DNA of 64,000 nt. Source: CAZCTC01 sp964501335. GTDB taxonomy: Bacteria; Chloroflexota; Anaerolineae; B4-G1; SLSP01. The stretch is taken from contig CAZCTC010000022.1 in the NCBI GenBank assembly GCA_964501335.1, forward strand, positions 1 to 64,000, read 5' to 3'. The number at the start of each line of letters is the position of its first letter. Within the stretch, counting starts at the first letter, position 1. Below are positions 55,877 to 64,000 of this stretch, piece after piece. The notes under the pieces were generated by a model that did not search any database, had not been told where the DNA came from, and was given only the letters and a program-made list of their open reading frames with translations. Both the position numbers and the translations under genes were made by a program.

Positions 55877-56836
55877 ATGGGATACCCTGTTCCGAAAAAC
55901 TATATGGACGAAGGGGGCGACCGCTGGACGATCGGCGCCGGCGGGGAGCTGGTGATCAATGGCGCTGTGACCGGCGCGCTGCCGTCCCAGAGCTATTTCG
56001 TAGATACCGTCAACGGTCTGGACACCAACGATGGGAAGAGCTGGGCAACGGCTTTCAAAACCATGGCGGCAGCCCTGACGGCGGTGGCCACCAACGGGCG
56101 GATCTATTTCCGCGGCGATGTGCGGGAGGAGCTCACGGGATCAAACCTGAAGTTCGATGTGACCATCATCGGCTGTGGGAATCGTCCCCACCACCCGGAT
56201 CTGCCCTCTGCCGGCGCCAATCCGGGAGCGGCCTGCTGGCGGCCTCCGGCGAGCCCCACCACGGCTACCCCCCTGCTGAAGGTGCGGGGCCGGGGGTGGC
56301 GGTTCATCAACATCATGTTCGACTGCCCCGTGGATGCGGCTGCCGTCAAGCTGGAACGGAATGCTCTGTCTGACGCGGCTGAATTCGACGCCTCGCACGC
56401 TGAATTCATCGGCTGCCGGTTCGACAGCGGCCTGATCGGCATCGAAAACAACGGCGGCTGCGGCTTCGTGATGGTCGAAGGGTGTCGGTTCATGCGCCTT
56501 ACTGAGACGGGCGGCGCGGGGATCAAATGCACGGGGACGGCGGTGGCGGCGCCGTTAAACTGGGATATTCACGACTGTATCTTCATGAACAACGCCAGTC
56601 ACATCCTCAGTTCGATGAGCTACAGCAACCTCTACCGCAATCAGTTCGGCCGGTTCACGGCTACCCTGTCGGTTGATCTCTACAACCAGCCGTCGGCTGG
56701 CCAGGGGGAATACAACATCATCACCGAGAATTATCTCTCTGGCACTTACAACGCGGCTACTTATCCCGCCGGCAGCAACAACGAGTGGGCCGGCAATCAG
56801 AACGTGGCCGGGCAAACGACTGTAGATCCGGCATAA
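55877..56836 (+). CDS. Phage beta-helix protein between capsid and connector genes
   Basis: The 319-residue protein has a short N-terminal segment (YMDEGGDRWTIGAGGELVINGAV), then SYFVDTVNGLDTNDGKSWATAFKTMAAALTAV, the entry motif of parallel beta-helix proteins. Repeated strands such as FINIMFDCP, AEFIGCRFDSGLIGI and VMVEGCRFMRL follow. It resembles the bacterial beta-helix protein at 3526 in its entry motif. It is probably a capsid decoration or head-fibre protein, given its place. Confidence 0.7.
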   Translation: MGYPVPKNYMDEGGDRWTIGAGGELVINGAVTGALPSQSYFVDTVNGLDTNDGKSWATAFKTMAAALTAVATNGRIYFRGDVREELTGSNLKFDVTIIGCGNRPHHPDLPSAGANPGAACWRPPASPTTATPLLKVRGRGWRFINIMFDCPVDAAAVKLERNALSDAAEFDASHAEFIGCRFDSGLIGIENNGGCGFVMVEGCRFMRLTETGGAGIKCTGTAVAAPLNWDIHDCIFMNNASHILSSMSYSNLYRNQFGRFTATLSVDLYNQPSAGQGEYNIITENYLSGTYNAATYPAGSNNEWAGNQNVAGQTTVDPA

Positions 56837-56850
56837 AGGAGAATTGACCA

Positions 56851-57153
56851 GTGGCAAACGTTTTAACGGCAGCTGAAGCGGCGACGGTGCTCCGCACGTT
56901 AACGACAGACCAAAACATGTTGGACCTTCTGCCGCTGGTCGATTCCTACATCAAACTGGCCACGGGGCGGGACTGGGCGGCGGATTCACCCATCCGCCCC
57001 GAGGCCAAATCAGCGGCCAGGATCTTGCTGGTGCAGTGGTATGAAAATCCGGGCATGCTCGCCCAGGGAATGAGCGTTCTCAGTGCAGGACTTACGTCCT
57101 GCCTGACGCAACTCGAAGCCCTGGCCCTGGAACTGGCGGAGGCGGAGGCATGA
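56851..57153 (+). CDS. Head-tail connector protein (gp6-like)
   Basis: The 100-residue helical protein starts at GTG 56851 (AGGAG upstream). LPLVDSYIKLATGRDW and PEAKSAARILLVQWYENPGML match small head-tail connectors of HK97 gp6 type, which bind under the portal. Confidence 0.8.
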   Translation: MANVLTAAEAATVLRTLTTDQNMLDLLPLVDSYIKLATGRDWAADSPIRPEAKSAARILLVQWYENPGMLAQGMSVLSAGLTSCLTQLEALALELAEAEA

Positions 57154-57500
57154 AGATCGGCGGTACTCCGTTCAATCCTGGGGATCTCCGGACGACTATC
57201 ACTTTGCTTCAACCGGTGGTCAGCTCCAACGCTGGCGGTTTCAAGGTTCCGACGTACACGGCGGCAACTAGCGGAACTGTGCTTTCCGACTGGCGAAACG
57301 CGCACGGATCTGAGGCCTGGGCGGCCGCTGCCATCCAGGCCACCCGGGCCGCCACAGTACGTATCCGGTACAGGGCCGACGTGGCCATGACATGGAGGGT
57401 ACAGAAAGGCTCTGAAGTTTTTGAGATCGTTTCGATGGATAACATCGGGGAACGCGGAGAGATCCTGGAGCTCAAAGTCAGGGCTGTGGTAGGTGGATGA
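57150..57500 (+). CDS. Head-tail adaptor (head closure) protein
   Basis: The 116-residue protein has NPGDLRTTITLLQPV, WRNAHGSEAWAAAAIQATRAATVRIRYRADVAMTWRV and FEIVSMDNIGERGEILEL. This is the SPP1 gp16-type head closure family. It overlaps the neighbours by 4 bp on each side. Confidence 0.85.
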   Translation: MKIGGTPFNPGDLRTTITLLQPVVSSNAGGFKVPTYTAATSGTVLSDWRNAHGSEAWAAAAIQATRAATVRIRYRADVAMTWRVQKGSEVFEIVSMDNIGERGEILELKVRAVVGG

Positions 57501-57889
57501 TGGCGATCCGGACACGGTTTGATCTGCGGGGGCTCACGGCGCTAATAGAAGAGCTGTCTGATCTCAACGATAACATCGATGAGGCTGTAGGGGAGGCGTT
57601 GAACGCCGGAGCTGACGAGCTGCTGAGCGGAATGATAGCCCGGGCGCGGGAACGCACCGGAAATCTAAAGTCGAAACTCAAGAAATCAGCCGTCAAGATG
57701 GAACGGAATTTTTCCTTTATCGACATCGGGTTGATCGATGCTGACGCCGAAACCGCCAGGTATGGGAATGCCCAGGAGTTCGGTACCAGCTCGATGGCCG
57801 GGCAATCCTATATCCGGGCCGCGTTTGATGAGGATATGGCGCGGGCGCGGGCAAAGATGCGCAAAGTCCTACAGGAACGAATGAAATGA
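57497..57889 (+). CDS. HK97 gp10-family tail completion protein
   Basis: The 130-residue protein has a helical start (LTALIEELSDLNDNIDEAVGEALNAGADELLSGMIARARERTGNLKSKL) and the typical end YGNAQEFGTSSMAGQSYIRAAFDEDMARARAKMRKVLQE. ATG 57497 and ATG 57500 are both possible. Confidence 0.85.
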   Translation: MMAIRTRFDLRGLTALIEELSDLNDNIDEAVGEALNAGADELLSGMIARARERTGNLKSKLKKSAVKMERNFSFIDIGLIDADAETARYGNAQEFGTSSMAGQSYIRAAFDEDMARARAKMRKVLQERMK

Positions 57890-58233
57890 CGATTTGGGAG
57901 ATGGTTAAAAACGCCTTGGTTCCGTTGGGGTATCCGCTGGCGGCAAATACATATGTTGTTGAAAGCGGGGCGAATTTGCCTGATCTGTACATCGTCTATC
58001 AGCTGGTGAGTAGCCCACCTGTTCAATCCGCCAATGACCGTGAAAAGCTGCGGCTATTAACGGTCCAGGTTACCTGCTGGAGTCGAACTGGGTTTGTTTC
58101 GATGCCAAACATTGTGGGGGCAATGGAGTCGGCCGGGTTTACCCACGGGCCTGATTTTGAATTGCCCTATTCGATTGCCAGCCGCCACTATGGCCTGGCT
58201 ATGGAATTTTCAATTCTTTACGTGAAGGAGTAA
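57886..58233 (+). CDS. Tail completion/terminator-like protein
   Basis: The 115-residue protein overlaps the gp10-like gene by 4 bp. YPLAANTYVVESGANLPDLYIVYQLVS and VQVTCWSRTGF with a final strand LAMEFSILYVKE fit the tail-terminator position and fold class. The family assignment is by place and pattern. Confidence 0.65.
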   Translation: MTIWEMVKNALVPLGYPLAANTYVVESGANLPDLYIVYQLVSSPPVQSANDREKLRLLTVQVTCWSRTGFVSMPNIVGAMESAGFTHGPDFELPYSIASRHYGLAMEFSILYVKE

Positions 58234-58237
58234 CACG

Positions 58238-59161
58238 ATGGCAATCAACGCCAATGCCGGAGAATATCTGAGTCGGGTTGGGCTGGCGGACTTGTATGTT
58301 GCGGAGGTCACCCAGGATGATGCGAGCGGATTTGTGTGTGGGACTCCTGAAGCCCTTGCACCCGCAGCCGAGGCCTCGGTGGAGCCTGCGTCGAATTCCG
58401 AAGTTCAGTACGCGGACGACGCCCCGTACTACGTTTTTTCTAGCGAGGGTGAAACGAAGGTCACTCTCACGGTTACTGGAGTACCGGCCGAGATGCTTGC
58501 CAAATTGACCGGGAAATATTTCCATTCCGCGTCTGGTCGCGTTTATGACTACAACGCGACAAAGCCTTATTTTGCTCTCGGGTTCCGGAGCAAAAAGGCT
58601 GACGGATCATATCGGTATTACTGGTTCCTGAAGGGGACGTTTGGCAGCCCGAAGGAATCGTTGTCGACGCTGAAAGACAAGCCTGAGCCTAAGCCTCAAG
58701 AATTGGAATATACGGCGATAGAGACGATGTTCAAATTCACCATGCCGGATTCCAGCACCAAGAGGCTGAAAAGAGTTTTCGGCGACACGTCCACGACTGG
58801 CTTCGATGCTACGGCCTGGTTCTCCCAGGTACAAACCCCGTCCACGTCTGCGCCGTCGGCTCTGGCTCTGTCCAGTTCGACCCCTGCTGACAACGCCACG
58901 GGTGTTTCTGTTAGCGCTGACATCACTCTGACGTTCAATAATGCTCTGGTAAACGGGGCTACGGCTAACGTTGCTTTGATCAAGGCGTCTGACGCCAGCG
59001 TCTTTACCATCGTAAAGAGCCTCGATACTACCAAAAAGATTATGACGGTCAACCCGACGGGCAGCCTTTCGGCAAGCACGGAATATTATGTCCTGATTAC
59101 TGGGGTGACCGATATCTATGGACAGCAGCTTACCAGCGTAGTGAGTTTCACTACGGCATAA
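58238..59161 (+). CDS. Major tail protein with a C-terminal Ig-like domain
   Basis: The 307-residue protein has a tail-tube type N-terminal part (EYLSRVGLADLYVAEVTQDDASGF; YFALGFRSKKADGSYRYYWFLKGTF). From about 205 a Big_5-type Ig-like domain follows: LSSSTPADNATGVSVSADITLTFNNAL and ending VTDIYGQQLTSVVSFTTA. Such domains decorate the tail surface and help bind cells. Confidence 0.88.
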   Translation: MAINANAGEYLSRVGLADLYVAEVTQDDASGFVCGTPEALAPAAEASVEPASNSEVQYADDAPYYVFSSEGETKVTLTVTGVPAEMLAKLTGKYFHSASGRVYDYNATKPYFALGFRSKKADGSYRYYWFLKGTFGSPKESLSTLKDKPEPKPQELEYTAIETMFKFTMPDSSTKRLKRVFGDTSTTGFDATAWFSQVQTPSTSAPSALALSSSTPADNATGVSVSADITLTFNNALVNGATANVALIKASDASVFTIVKSLDTTKKIMTVNPTGSLSASTEYYVLITGVTDIYGQQLTSVVSFTTA

Positions 59162-59173
59162 GGAGCACTACTG

Positions 59174-59533
59174 ATGGACCAACCGACGCCGATTCGGTTA
59201 ACTCTCTATAACCCAGAAACGAACGAGGTAGCGCGGGAATTATCCCGCGTTTACCTCCCCTGGAAGCTCTTGAAGACGTGTGTCGAGTTGAACGAGGCAC
59301 ACAAACTGGATAGCGAAGCCTCTCTCACCAGCGATTCTATCGAGATCCTTGAATCTCTGGTTTGCGAGGTTTTCAACAACCAGATTACCCCGAAAGACCT
59401 TCAAGATGGGGCTGACATGGTGGAGGTTCTGACGGTTTACAATGCGATCATGACGCGGGCCTATATGGCGATGCCTCCGGCAAACCCTACGACGGCGGGG
59501 AAGACCCGCCAGGGGGGGAATCGGAAGCGCTGA
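59174..59533 (+). CDS. Tail assembly chaperone, short form (G-like)
   Basis: The 119-residue protein starts at ATG 59174, 12 bp after the major tail gene and directly before the tape measure module. This is the place of the lambda G/T pair. It ends after QGGNRKR. The slippery run at 59512-59518 lies seven codons before the stop. Confidence 0.85.
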   Translation: MDQPTPIRLTLYNPETNEVARELSRVYLPWKLLKTCVELNEAHKLDSEASLTSDSIEILESLVCEVFNNQITPKDLQDGADMVEVLTVYNAIMTRAYMAMPPANPTTAGKTRQGGNRKR

Positions 59534-59724
59534 CGCTGAAAACGTTGATCGATGTTGAGGTATCTCTCGTTCGATTATTCCACTGGAACGCTCACGACAT
59601 CGACGAGACCGATATCACAACCATGATCAGGCTCTTCTTTGCGTTGCGCGATGATGCCAGAGATGGCGCCGGGAATAGCAGGCCTGAAAAAGTCGTGTAT
59701 TGCGATCAGATCCCAGGATTTTAG
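59512..59724 (+). CDS. -1 frameshift extension of the tail chaperone (GT-like)
   Basis: Seven consecutive G (59512-59518) read as caG-GGG-GGG in frame 0. A -1 slip keeps GGG-GGG pairing and continues GAA-TCG-GAA... to TAG 59722, adding 68 residues after residue 115 (about 183 residues in all). The added part has VSLVRLFHWNAHDIDETDITTMIRLFFALRDD, typical of the T domain. The extension has no clear start of its own, and the tape measure gene begins 9 bp later. Confidence 0.85.
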   Translation, partial: GGESEALTLKTLIDVEVSLVRLFHWNAHDIDETDITTMIRLFFALRDDARDGAGNSRPEKVVYCDQIPGF

Positions 59725-59733
59725 GGAGACATT

Positions 59734-62490
59734 ATGGGCGAGGAACTCCGTGACGTATTTGGGAAACTTGGGTTAGACACCACCGAATTCAAAACCGGGA
59801 TTGCGGCTGCAAACCGTGAATTGCGCGTTTTGGAGTCCGGATTCCGCGCCAGTGCGGCCGCGTATGGGGACTGGGGGAAGAGCCTGGATGGGCTGACGTT
59901 GAGATCTCAGTCCCTGACGCGGCAAATTGATGTGCAGGCGGTGAAGGTCGAGGCTGCCCGGATCGAGTATGAGCGGATTGCAGCAACCATGGGTAAAACC
60001 TCGCGCCAAGCCCAGGACGCGCAGGTCAGGCTGAATAAGGAAACAGAAACTCTGAACCGCATGAGTTCAGAATTGTCACGAACAAAAACAGCCCTGGATA
60101 AATTCGCGGATTCAGCCGAAGACGCTGGCGATCAGACTGATAAGCTGGCCGATGAGGAAAAAGCCGCAGAAAAAGCTACGCTCAATTTCAGCACTGCTTT
60201 AAAATCATTGGTTTCGGCGCTGCCGGCGGCAGTGCAGGCCCTGGGGAACATGGCTGGAGCGGCGGCCGGATTTGCTGGCCGCGTGGGGAGTGCCGTGGGC
60301 GGCATCCTGACCAGCGTGGCCAGCGTGGGCCTACGCGTGGCCACTACATTTGCTACAATCGCTGCCGCCGGCGCTGCGGCATTTGCCGGCCTGGTGGCTA
60401 CATCGATCGGCCCGGCGTCTGATCTGAGCGAGACAACTAACCAAATTTCTGTTACGTTTTCTGATGCGTCAGATTCTATTTTCGATTTTGCAGATAATGC
60501 AGCGTTAGCCCTGGGCCAATCTCGTCAGCAGTCATTGGATGCCGCGGGAACGTTTGGGGTATTCGGGCGATCGGCCCGGCTTACTGGATCAGATCTGTCT
60601 GATTTCTCTACCTCACTGGTCACCGCTGCCAGTGATTTGGCATCATTCAGAAATAAATCTCCTGATCAGGCGATCAAGGCGCTCAGCGGGGCATTGCGTG
60701 GGGAAACTGAGGGTTTGCGCGAATTTGGGATTCTGATTGATGATGCCAGTGTAAAGCAGGCGGCCCTCGCCAATGGCATTATTACAACCACGTCGGAAGC
60801 GTTGACTCCTCAGCAGCGGGTTTTGGCAACGTACAAGGTCATCATGGATCAAATGACGTTGGCCAATGGTGATTTTGAGCGCACGTCTAAGGGAGCCGCC
60901 AACCAGGTGCGCATTTTGACTGCAACATGGGCTAATTTCCGGGCCGATATTGGACGCGGTGTACTACCTCTTTGGGAACTCCTGCTTCAACGGTTTACAG
61001 CGTTTGTCACATCGCCACAGATCCAGGGCGGAATCAAAGCGATTTCCGATGGATTCAATTTGGTCAGCCTGGCGATTGTAAATGCCTTCGATGGTGATGG
61101 AATCCTGGCCATGAATCAAGTCAGAGAGGCCATCACAGCCCTGGGAACAGCGTTCGGAGTATCAGCCGTCGATGCGGAGGCCTTCGGCAGCGATGTGGGC
61201 CGGGGAGTATGGGCCGTCGTCGAGGCGCTCAAGGAAGGGTTTGACCCGGGCGCGGGCCTGATCGACAATGTCCTGACGTTCCTGGACCGGGTATCGCTGA
61301 AGAGTCCCTTGTTGGCCCCGCTGGCTGATGTATTTGAAACGATCGTCGGCTACGTCCAGGATTTTCAGGACGTAATCGCCGGCGCCGACGGCAATATGTC
61401 ACGTCTCGGAGAGGGCATTGGACGCCTGGTTAGTCGGATCGGGACCGATCTCCTGGCCAATAAGGCCCAGTTGGTAACGATGGCCACCGGCTTCGTCACC
61501 GGACTCGCGCAGGCCATCACGGCGGCAATCCCTGAATTGCTGCCGGTGGCAAATTCAGTACTGGCCGGGCTGCTGCAATTCCTCACCCAGGGTCTGCCAG
61601 CTCTAGCCTCGGTGGGGGTATCCATTATCTCCACTATCGTGAGATTTTTACGGGACAATGCGACGGCCCTGGCTGACTCGGCCGTCGACATCATCGTAAC
61701 TCTGATAACCGGGATCGCCCCATTGCTCCCCTTATTGTTGGACGCGGCGGTGCAGATTATCGCCGCGCTGGTCGCCGGCCTTGGCCGGGCGATGCCCACC
61801 ATCGGGCCTGTTTTGATCAAAATGTTGACAGACATGGTGGGGGTGTTGCTCGACAATAACGGGCGCATGATCGAAGCCGGAATCGAGTTGATCGCTGGCC
61901 TGATCGAGGGATTTGCGAGATCTGAGACAGAGTTTATCAAACAGGCTCCGGTGCTCATAAAAAAATATTTTGACGCGATTTTGAGAGAGATTCCCCTCAT
62001 CATCGAACTCGGCACGAGGATCGTCACGGCCCTGATCAAGGGGATGGAGGGGATGGGGCCAGCAGAGCGAAAAGCGTTGAAGGAAATCGTGGAGACGATG
62101 GCGAAATCGATTCCCCAGATCGCCGGCGCACTGGCCTCGCTCGGTATCAAAATCGTCGAATACATTATCTCGGGAATGTTGGGGTATAGCGTCAAATTTA
62201 ACACGGCCCTGTTGGGGATTGTGAAGGGCGGCGTCAACAACGCTGGGAACAATGTGCGCCGGCCAGCGTTCGGGTCATTGAACGGCGCGTCGTTGGCCTC
62301 CGCGGCCGCCGGCGCGATGGGGGGCGGTGGGGGATTGCCGGCATCATCCGCCGGATCTGGCGCTGGGATTGCGGGGAGTCAGCCTATCAATATTACGGTC
62401 CACATCGGTTCCGTAGCCAGTGGGATCGATGTCTATCGCCTGGCCCAGCAAGTCGGGTATGAGGCTCAGAAAGCGCGAGGGTACAAATAA
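59734..62490 (+). CDS. Tail tape measure protein
   Basis: The product has 918 residues. The N-terminus LGLDTTEFKTGIAAANRELRVLESGFRASAAAYGDWG and the long coiled region up to about 150 are typical. A hydrophobic stretch rich in A/G (about 170-220) follows, then a TP901-type core, ALGQSRQQSLDAAGTFGVF to LAQVRE-like segments. Many amphipathic hydrophobic helices fill 560-830. Its length sets the tail length; at roughly 0.15 nm per residue a tail of about 140 nm would be expected. Confidence 0.93.
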   Translation: MGEELRDVFGKLGLDTTEFKTGIAAANRELRVLESGFRASAAAYGDWGKSLDGLTLRSQSLTRQIDVQAVKVEAARIEYERIAATMGKTSRQAQDAQVRLNKETETLNRMSSELSRTKTALDKFADSAEDAGDQTDKLADEEKAAEKATLNFSTALKSLVSALPAAVQALGNMAGAAAGFAGRVGSAVGGILTSVASVGLRVATTFATIAAAGAAAFAGLVATSIGPASDLSETTNQISVTFSDASDSIFDFADNAALALGQSRQQSLDAAGTFGVFGRSARLTGSDLSDFSTSLVTAASDLASFRNKSPDQAIKALSGALRGETEGLREFGILIDDASVKQAALANGIITTTSEALTPQQRVLATYKVIMDQMTLANGDFERTSKGAANQVRILTATWANFRADIGRGVLPLWELLLQRFTAFVTSPQIQGGIKAISDGFNLVSLAIVNAFDGDGILAMNQVREAITALGTAFGVSAVDAEAFGSDVGRGVWAVVEALKEGFDPGAGLIDNVLTFLDRVSLKSPLLAPLADVFETIVGYVQDFQDVIAGADGNMSRLGEGIGRLVSRIGTDLLANKAQLVTMATGFVTGLAQAITAAIPELLPVANSVLAGLLQFLTQGLPALASVGVSIISTIVRFLRDNATALADSAVDIIVTLITGIAPLLPLLLDAAVQIIAALVAGLGRAMPTIGPVLIKMLTDMVGVLLDNNGRMIEAGIELIAGLIEGFARSETEFIKQAPVLIKKYFDAILREIPLIIELGTRIVTALIKGMEGMGPAERKALKEIVETMAKSIPQIAGALASLGIKIVEYIISGMLGYSVKFNTALLGIVKGGVNNAGNNVRRPAFGSLNGASLASAAAGAMGGGGGLPASSAGSGAGIAGSQPINITVHIGSVASGIDVYRLAQQVGYEAQKARGYK

Positions 62491-63887
62491 TGCAACTCGA
62501 AATACAAACCCCTGATGAAACCATTGATCTGTTTGGGTCGGGCTATGCCAGCCAGGATTATTTCCCATCAGACGCCGAAGAGAATGGCGTCTGTACTGAT
62601 AGGCTGATAGTAACGATCACTGGGTCGTCTGCCAGCGACTTGAGCAACAAAATCCAGGCGCTGGAGCGGGCCTTTGCGTATGCGGCTACACACCAGGATC
62701 GCCGGGAATGGTGCTGGCTCAATTTCTCGATTGTGGACACGGGTGACACCTGGCGTTCCAGAATCATCGCCGGCGCGGTGATGTTGTCGCCGCGGATCTC
62801 GCTGGAGACGCGCACCAATGTGGCGGTGGCCACGGTGGCAATTTCTCGGCTGCCGTATTGGGAGGGCCCGGAGACGGAAATCCCCCTGCGGAACTCCAAT
62901 GGGAACGAGATCACAGGGGGGATAAACGTTTACAACTGCAATGACCTGAGCGGCAGCGCTCCGAACAAAAACAATAACTGGGTCCGGTTCCTAAAAACGT
63001 CCATCACCGGATCTCTGCCGTCACCTCTGAAAATCACCGTAAAACGGCTGTTCGCAGCGCCGGGGGAACGGGAGACTGCTTACATTTGGGCATTTCTGAA
63101 TCAGTACCCGGCTGATCTCGGCGACATCAGCATCAATAATCCGTTTTTTCTCGACAGCGAAACGGCCACTGGTGGTACACCGGTTTCCAATGTTAATTCA
63201 AGCGATGGCTATTACCGTGCCTGCACTATTGGTGATGGAGCTGTAACTGAGTTGCTGGTGTGGCAGATGGACGGTTCGGTCATTGAGTCATTTGCTCACA
63301 AATTTTTCAATGTGATATGCCGTTTCGGGTCAGCCTATAACCTGGGCGATGCGCGGTTCAGAATAAAAATAGGCGCATCACCGCACTTCTATTACGGACC
63401 ATGGGTCACCCCAGGGGATATCAGTGCCTCCACTGGCCGGTGGGTGCAGTTGTTGGGTGCAGTGAAAATGATGTCAGCATTGGTGGATCCTGATTCTCCC
63501 CCAACATACGTCAGAGTCGCATTGGAGGGAGAGGGGCTCTCCAGCGGTGCAAAGGTCGTACACGTTGACTACCTCCAGCTATGTCCAACGGATGGCGCCG
63601 CTCAGTTTGCGTGCCAGAGCGCGGCCAGCGGGGCCTTTGCCGCCCTGGGCGACCAGCAGGAGATGATCTATGACCCGGCCGCCGGGCTGCATTACTGGAG
63701 AGACGGGGTTATCCAGACAACGGACGGCTGGACGCTGGTAGGAGATCAGCTGCAGGTAATCCCCGGTGAAACGGGGTACATTTATTGGGGATTTGCCAAC
63801 ACGATCGGGGCGGCTGATCCCCTCACATCGGCCCACGACAAATACAATATCAGACTGCACTACCGGCCCCGCAGGAAAACCCTATGA
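62490..63887 (+). CDS. Distal tail protein-like (Dit/baseplate)
   Basis: The 465-residue protein begins at the tape measure stop (ATG overlaps by 1 bp). The N-terminal 150 residues are strand-rich, with a segment NKIQALERAFAYAATHQDRREWCWLNF as in phage tail-fitting proteins. The middle (DSSATG-like DSETATGGTPVSN to about 370) has a carbohydrate-binding-module-like pattern of strands, and the C-terminus contains PGETGYIYWGFANT. Function is inferred from place. Confidence 0.7.
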   Translation: MQLEIQTPDETIDLFGSGYASQDYFPSDAEENGVCTDRLIVTITGSSASDLSNKIQALERAFAYAATHQDRREWCWLNFSIVDTGDTWRSRIIAGAVMLSPRISLETRTNVAVATVAISRLPYWEGPETEIPLRNSNGNEITGGINVYNCNDLSGSAPNKNNNWVRFLKTSITGSLPSPLKITVKRLFAAPGERETAYIWAFLNQYPADLGDISINNPFFLDSETATGGTPVSNVNSSDGYYRACTIGDGAVTELLVWQMDGSVIESFAHKFFNVICRFGSAYNLGDARFRIKIGASPHFYYGPWVTPGDISASTGRWVQLLGAVKMMSALVDPDSPPTYVRVALEGEGLSSGAKVVHVDYLQLCPTDGAAQFACQSAASGAFAALGDQQEMIYDPAAGLHYWRDGVIQTTDGWTLVGDQLQVIPGETGYIYWGFANTIGAADPLTSAHDKYNIRLHYRPRRKTL

Positions 63888-64000
63888 CGCTCCGGGCACA
63901 GTTCCAGAACAACAATTTCTCGGCGCGATCTACGCAGCCGTTGGTCAATATGACCATTGCACGTCTGATCTGGAGCTACCTGGGGGGGCCGGATCAGGCT
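63884..64000 (+). CDS. Phage tail gene, 5' part only
   Basis: ATG 63884 overlaps the previous stop by 4 bp (ATGA). The first 39 codons (MTLRAQFQNNNFSARSTQP and on) run to the window edge. A tail-tip or baseplate protein is expected here. Confidence 0.6.
   Translation, partial: MTLRAQFQNNNFSARSTQPLVNMTIARLIWSYLGGPDQA

Larger units (their letters stand above)
46405..64000 (+). mobile_element. Left part of a siphovirus-type prophage inserted at tRNA-Val
   Basis: Downstream of tRNA-Val the gene content changes to an ordered phage morphogenesis module: holin-like genes, HNH, terminase, portal, protease, capsid, connectors, tail genes. Genes overlap by 1-4 bp and all read rightwards. The right end, integrase, repressor and lysis enzyme lie outside the window. 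The left boundary is inferred to be the tRNA 3' end. Confidence 0.85.

Noticed and set aside
59512..59518. G7 run as a sequencing error
   Set aside because: The place, the overlap with a T-like extension and the open frame up to the tape measure gene fit programmed frameshifting; both frames make sense as they are.

Overview
The window looks like a chromosomal segment of a moderately GC-rich bacterium, most likely a member of the Chloroflexota (Anaerolineae-like). That placement is an inference from the gene mix: SpoVS, a DUF2089 protein paired with a SHOCT-like protein, a cyclase/AAA/TPR regulator, a MalT-type LuxR fragment, diphosphomevalonate decarboxylase, an MGDG-synthase-type glycosyltransferase, two SurE paralogues and an orphan GyrA C-terminal domain. 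No rRNA gene is present to settle it. Promoters are housekeeping type, often with a 16-bp spacer (TTGACA-N16-TATAAT at 1521 and, on the minus strand, at 5159).

Layout. 1-8.7 kb: a truncated LuxR/MalT regulator, an ABC-F ATPase behind a structured leader with two terminators, a secreted beta-helix protein, a CbiX-like chelatase coupled to an orphan GyrA-CTD protein, and a glycolipid glycosyltransferase. 8.7-14.5 kb (minus strand): a membrane protein, a degenerate PP2C/propeller protein, SurE, and the SHOCT/DUF2089 pair. 14.9-18.9 kb: a subtilase whose C-terminus is made of W-containing heptads, facing an S41 peptidase and a small secreted protein built almost only of the same heptad. 19.2-33.1 kb: cyclase/AAA/TPR regulator, a PLP sulfur enzyme, Hsp20, tmRNA, THEP1-like NTPase, DNA polymerase III delta prime, SpoVS, SurE, a GT2 glycosyltransferase, HNH, a UbiB-like kinase and a nucleotidyltransferase-like protein. 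33.2-46.4 kb: two tRNA-Ala genes, NAD synthetase, diphosphomevalonate decarboxylase, M29 aminopeptidase, an EF-G-like GTPase, transporters, a spermidine-synthase-like membrane protein, GNAT, a DUF3048 lipoprotein and tRNA-Val.

46.4-64.0 kb is the left part of a siphovirus-type prophage next to tRNA-Val(CAC). It holds holin-like membrane proteins, several small unknown genes, HNH, small and large terminase, portal, ClpP-like protease, HK97-fold capsid, a beta-helix protein, head-tail connectors, major tail protein, a tail chaperone with a G7 slippery site for -1 frameshifting, tape measure and distal tail protein. It runs off the right edge; no integrase or repressor is visible.

The intergenic DNA is unusual. 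There are about fifteen perfect or near-perfect hairpins whose stems differ in sequence but keep a T-rich outer and GC-rich inner part. Three of the repeats are MITE-like elements with 14-bp terminal inverted repeats (1340-1502, 9646-9834, 35864-36043), and related modules lie at 16.9-17.2, 19.0-19.25 and 32.0-32.3 kb.
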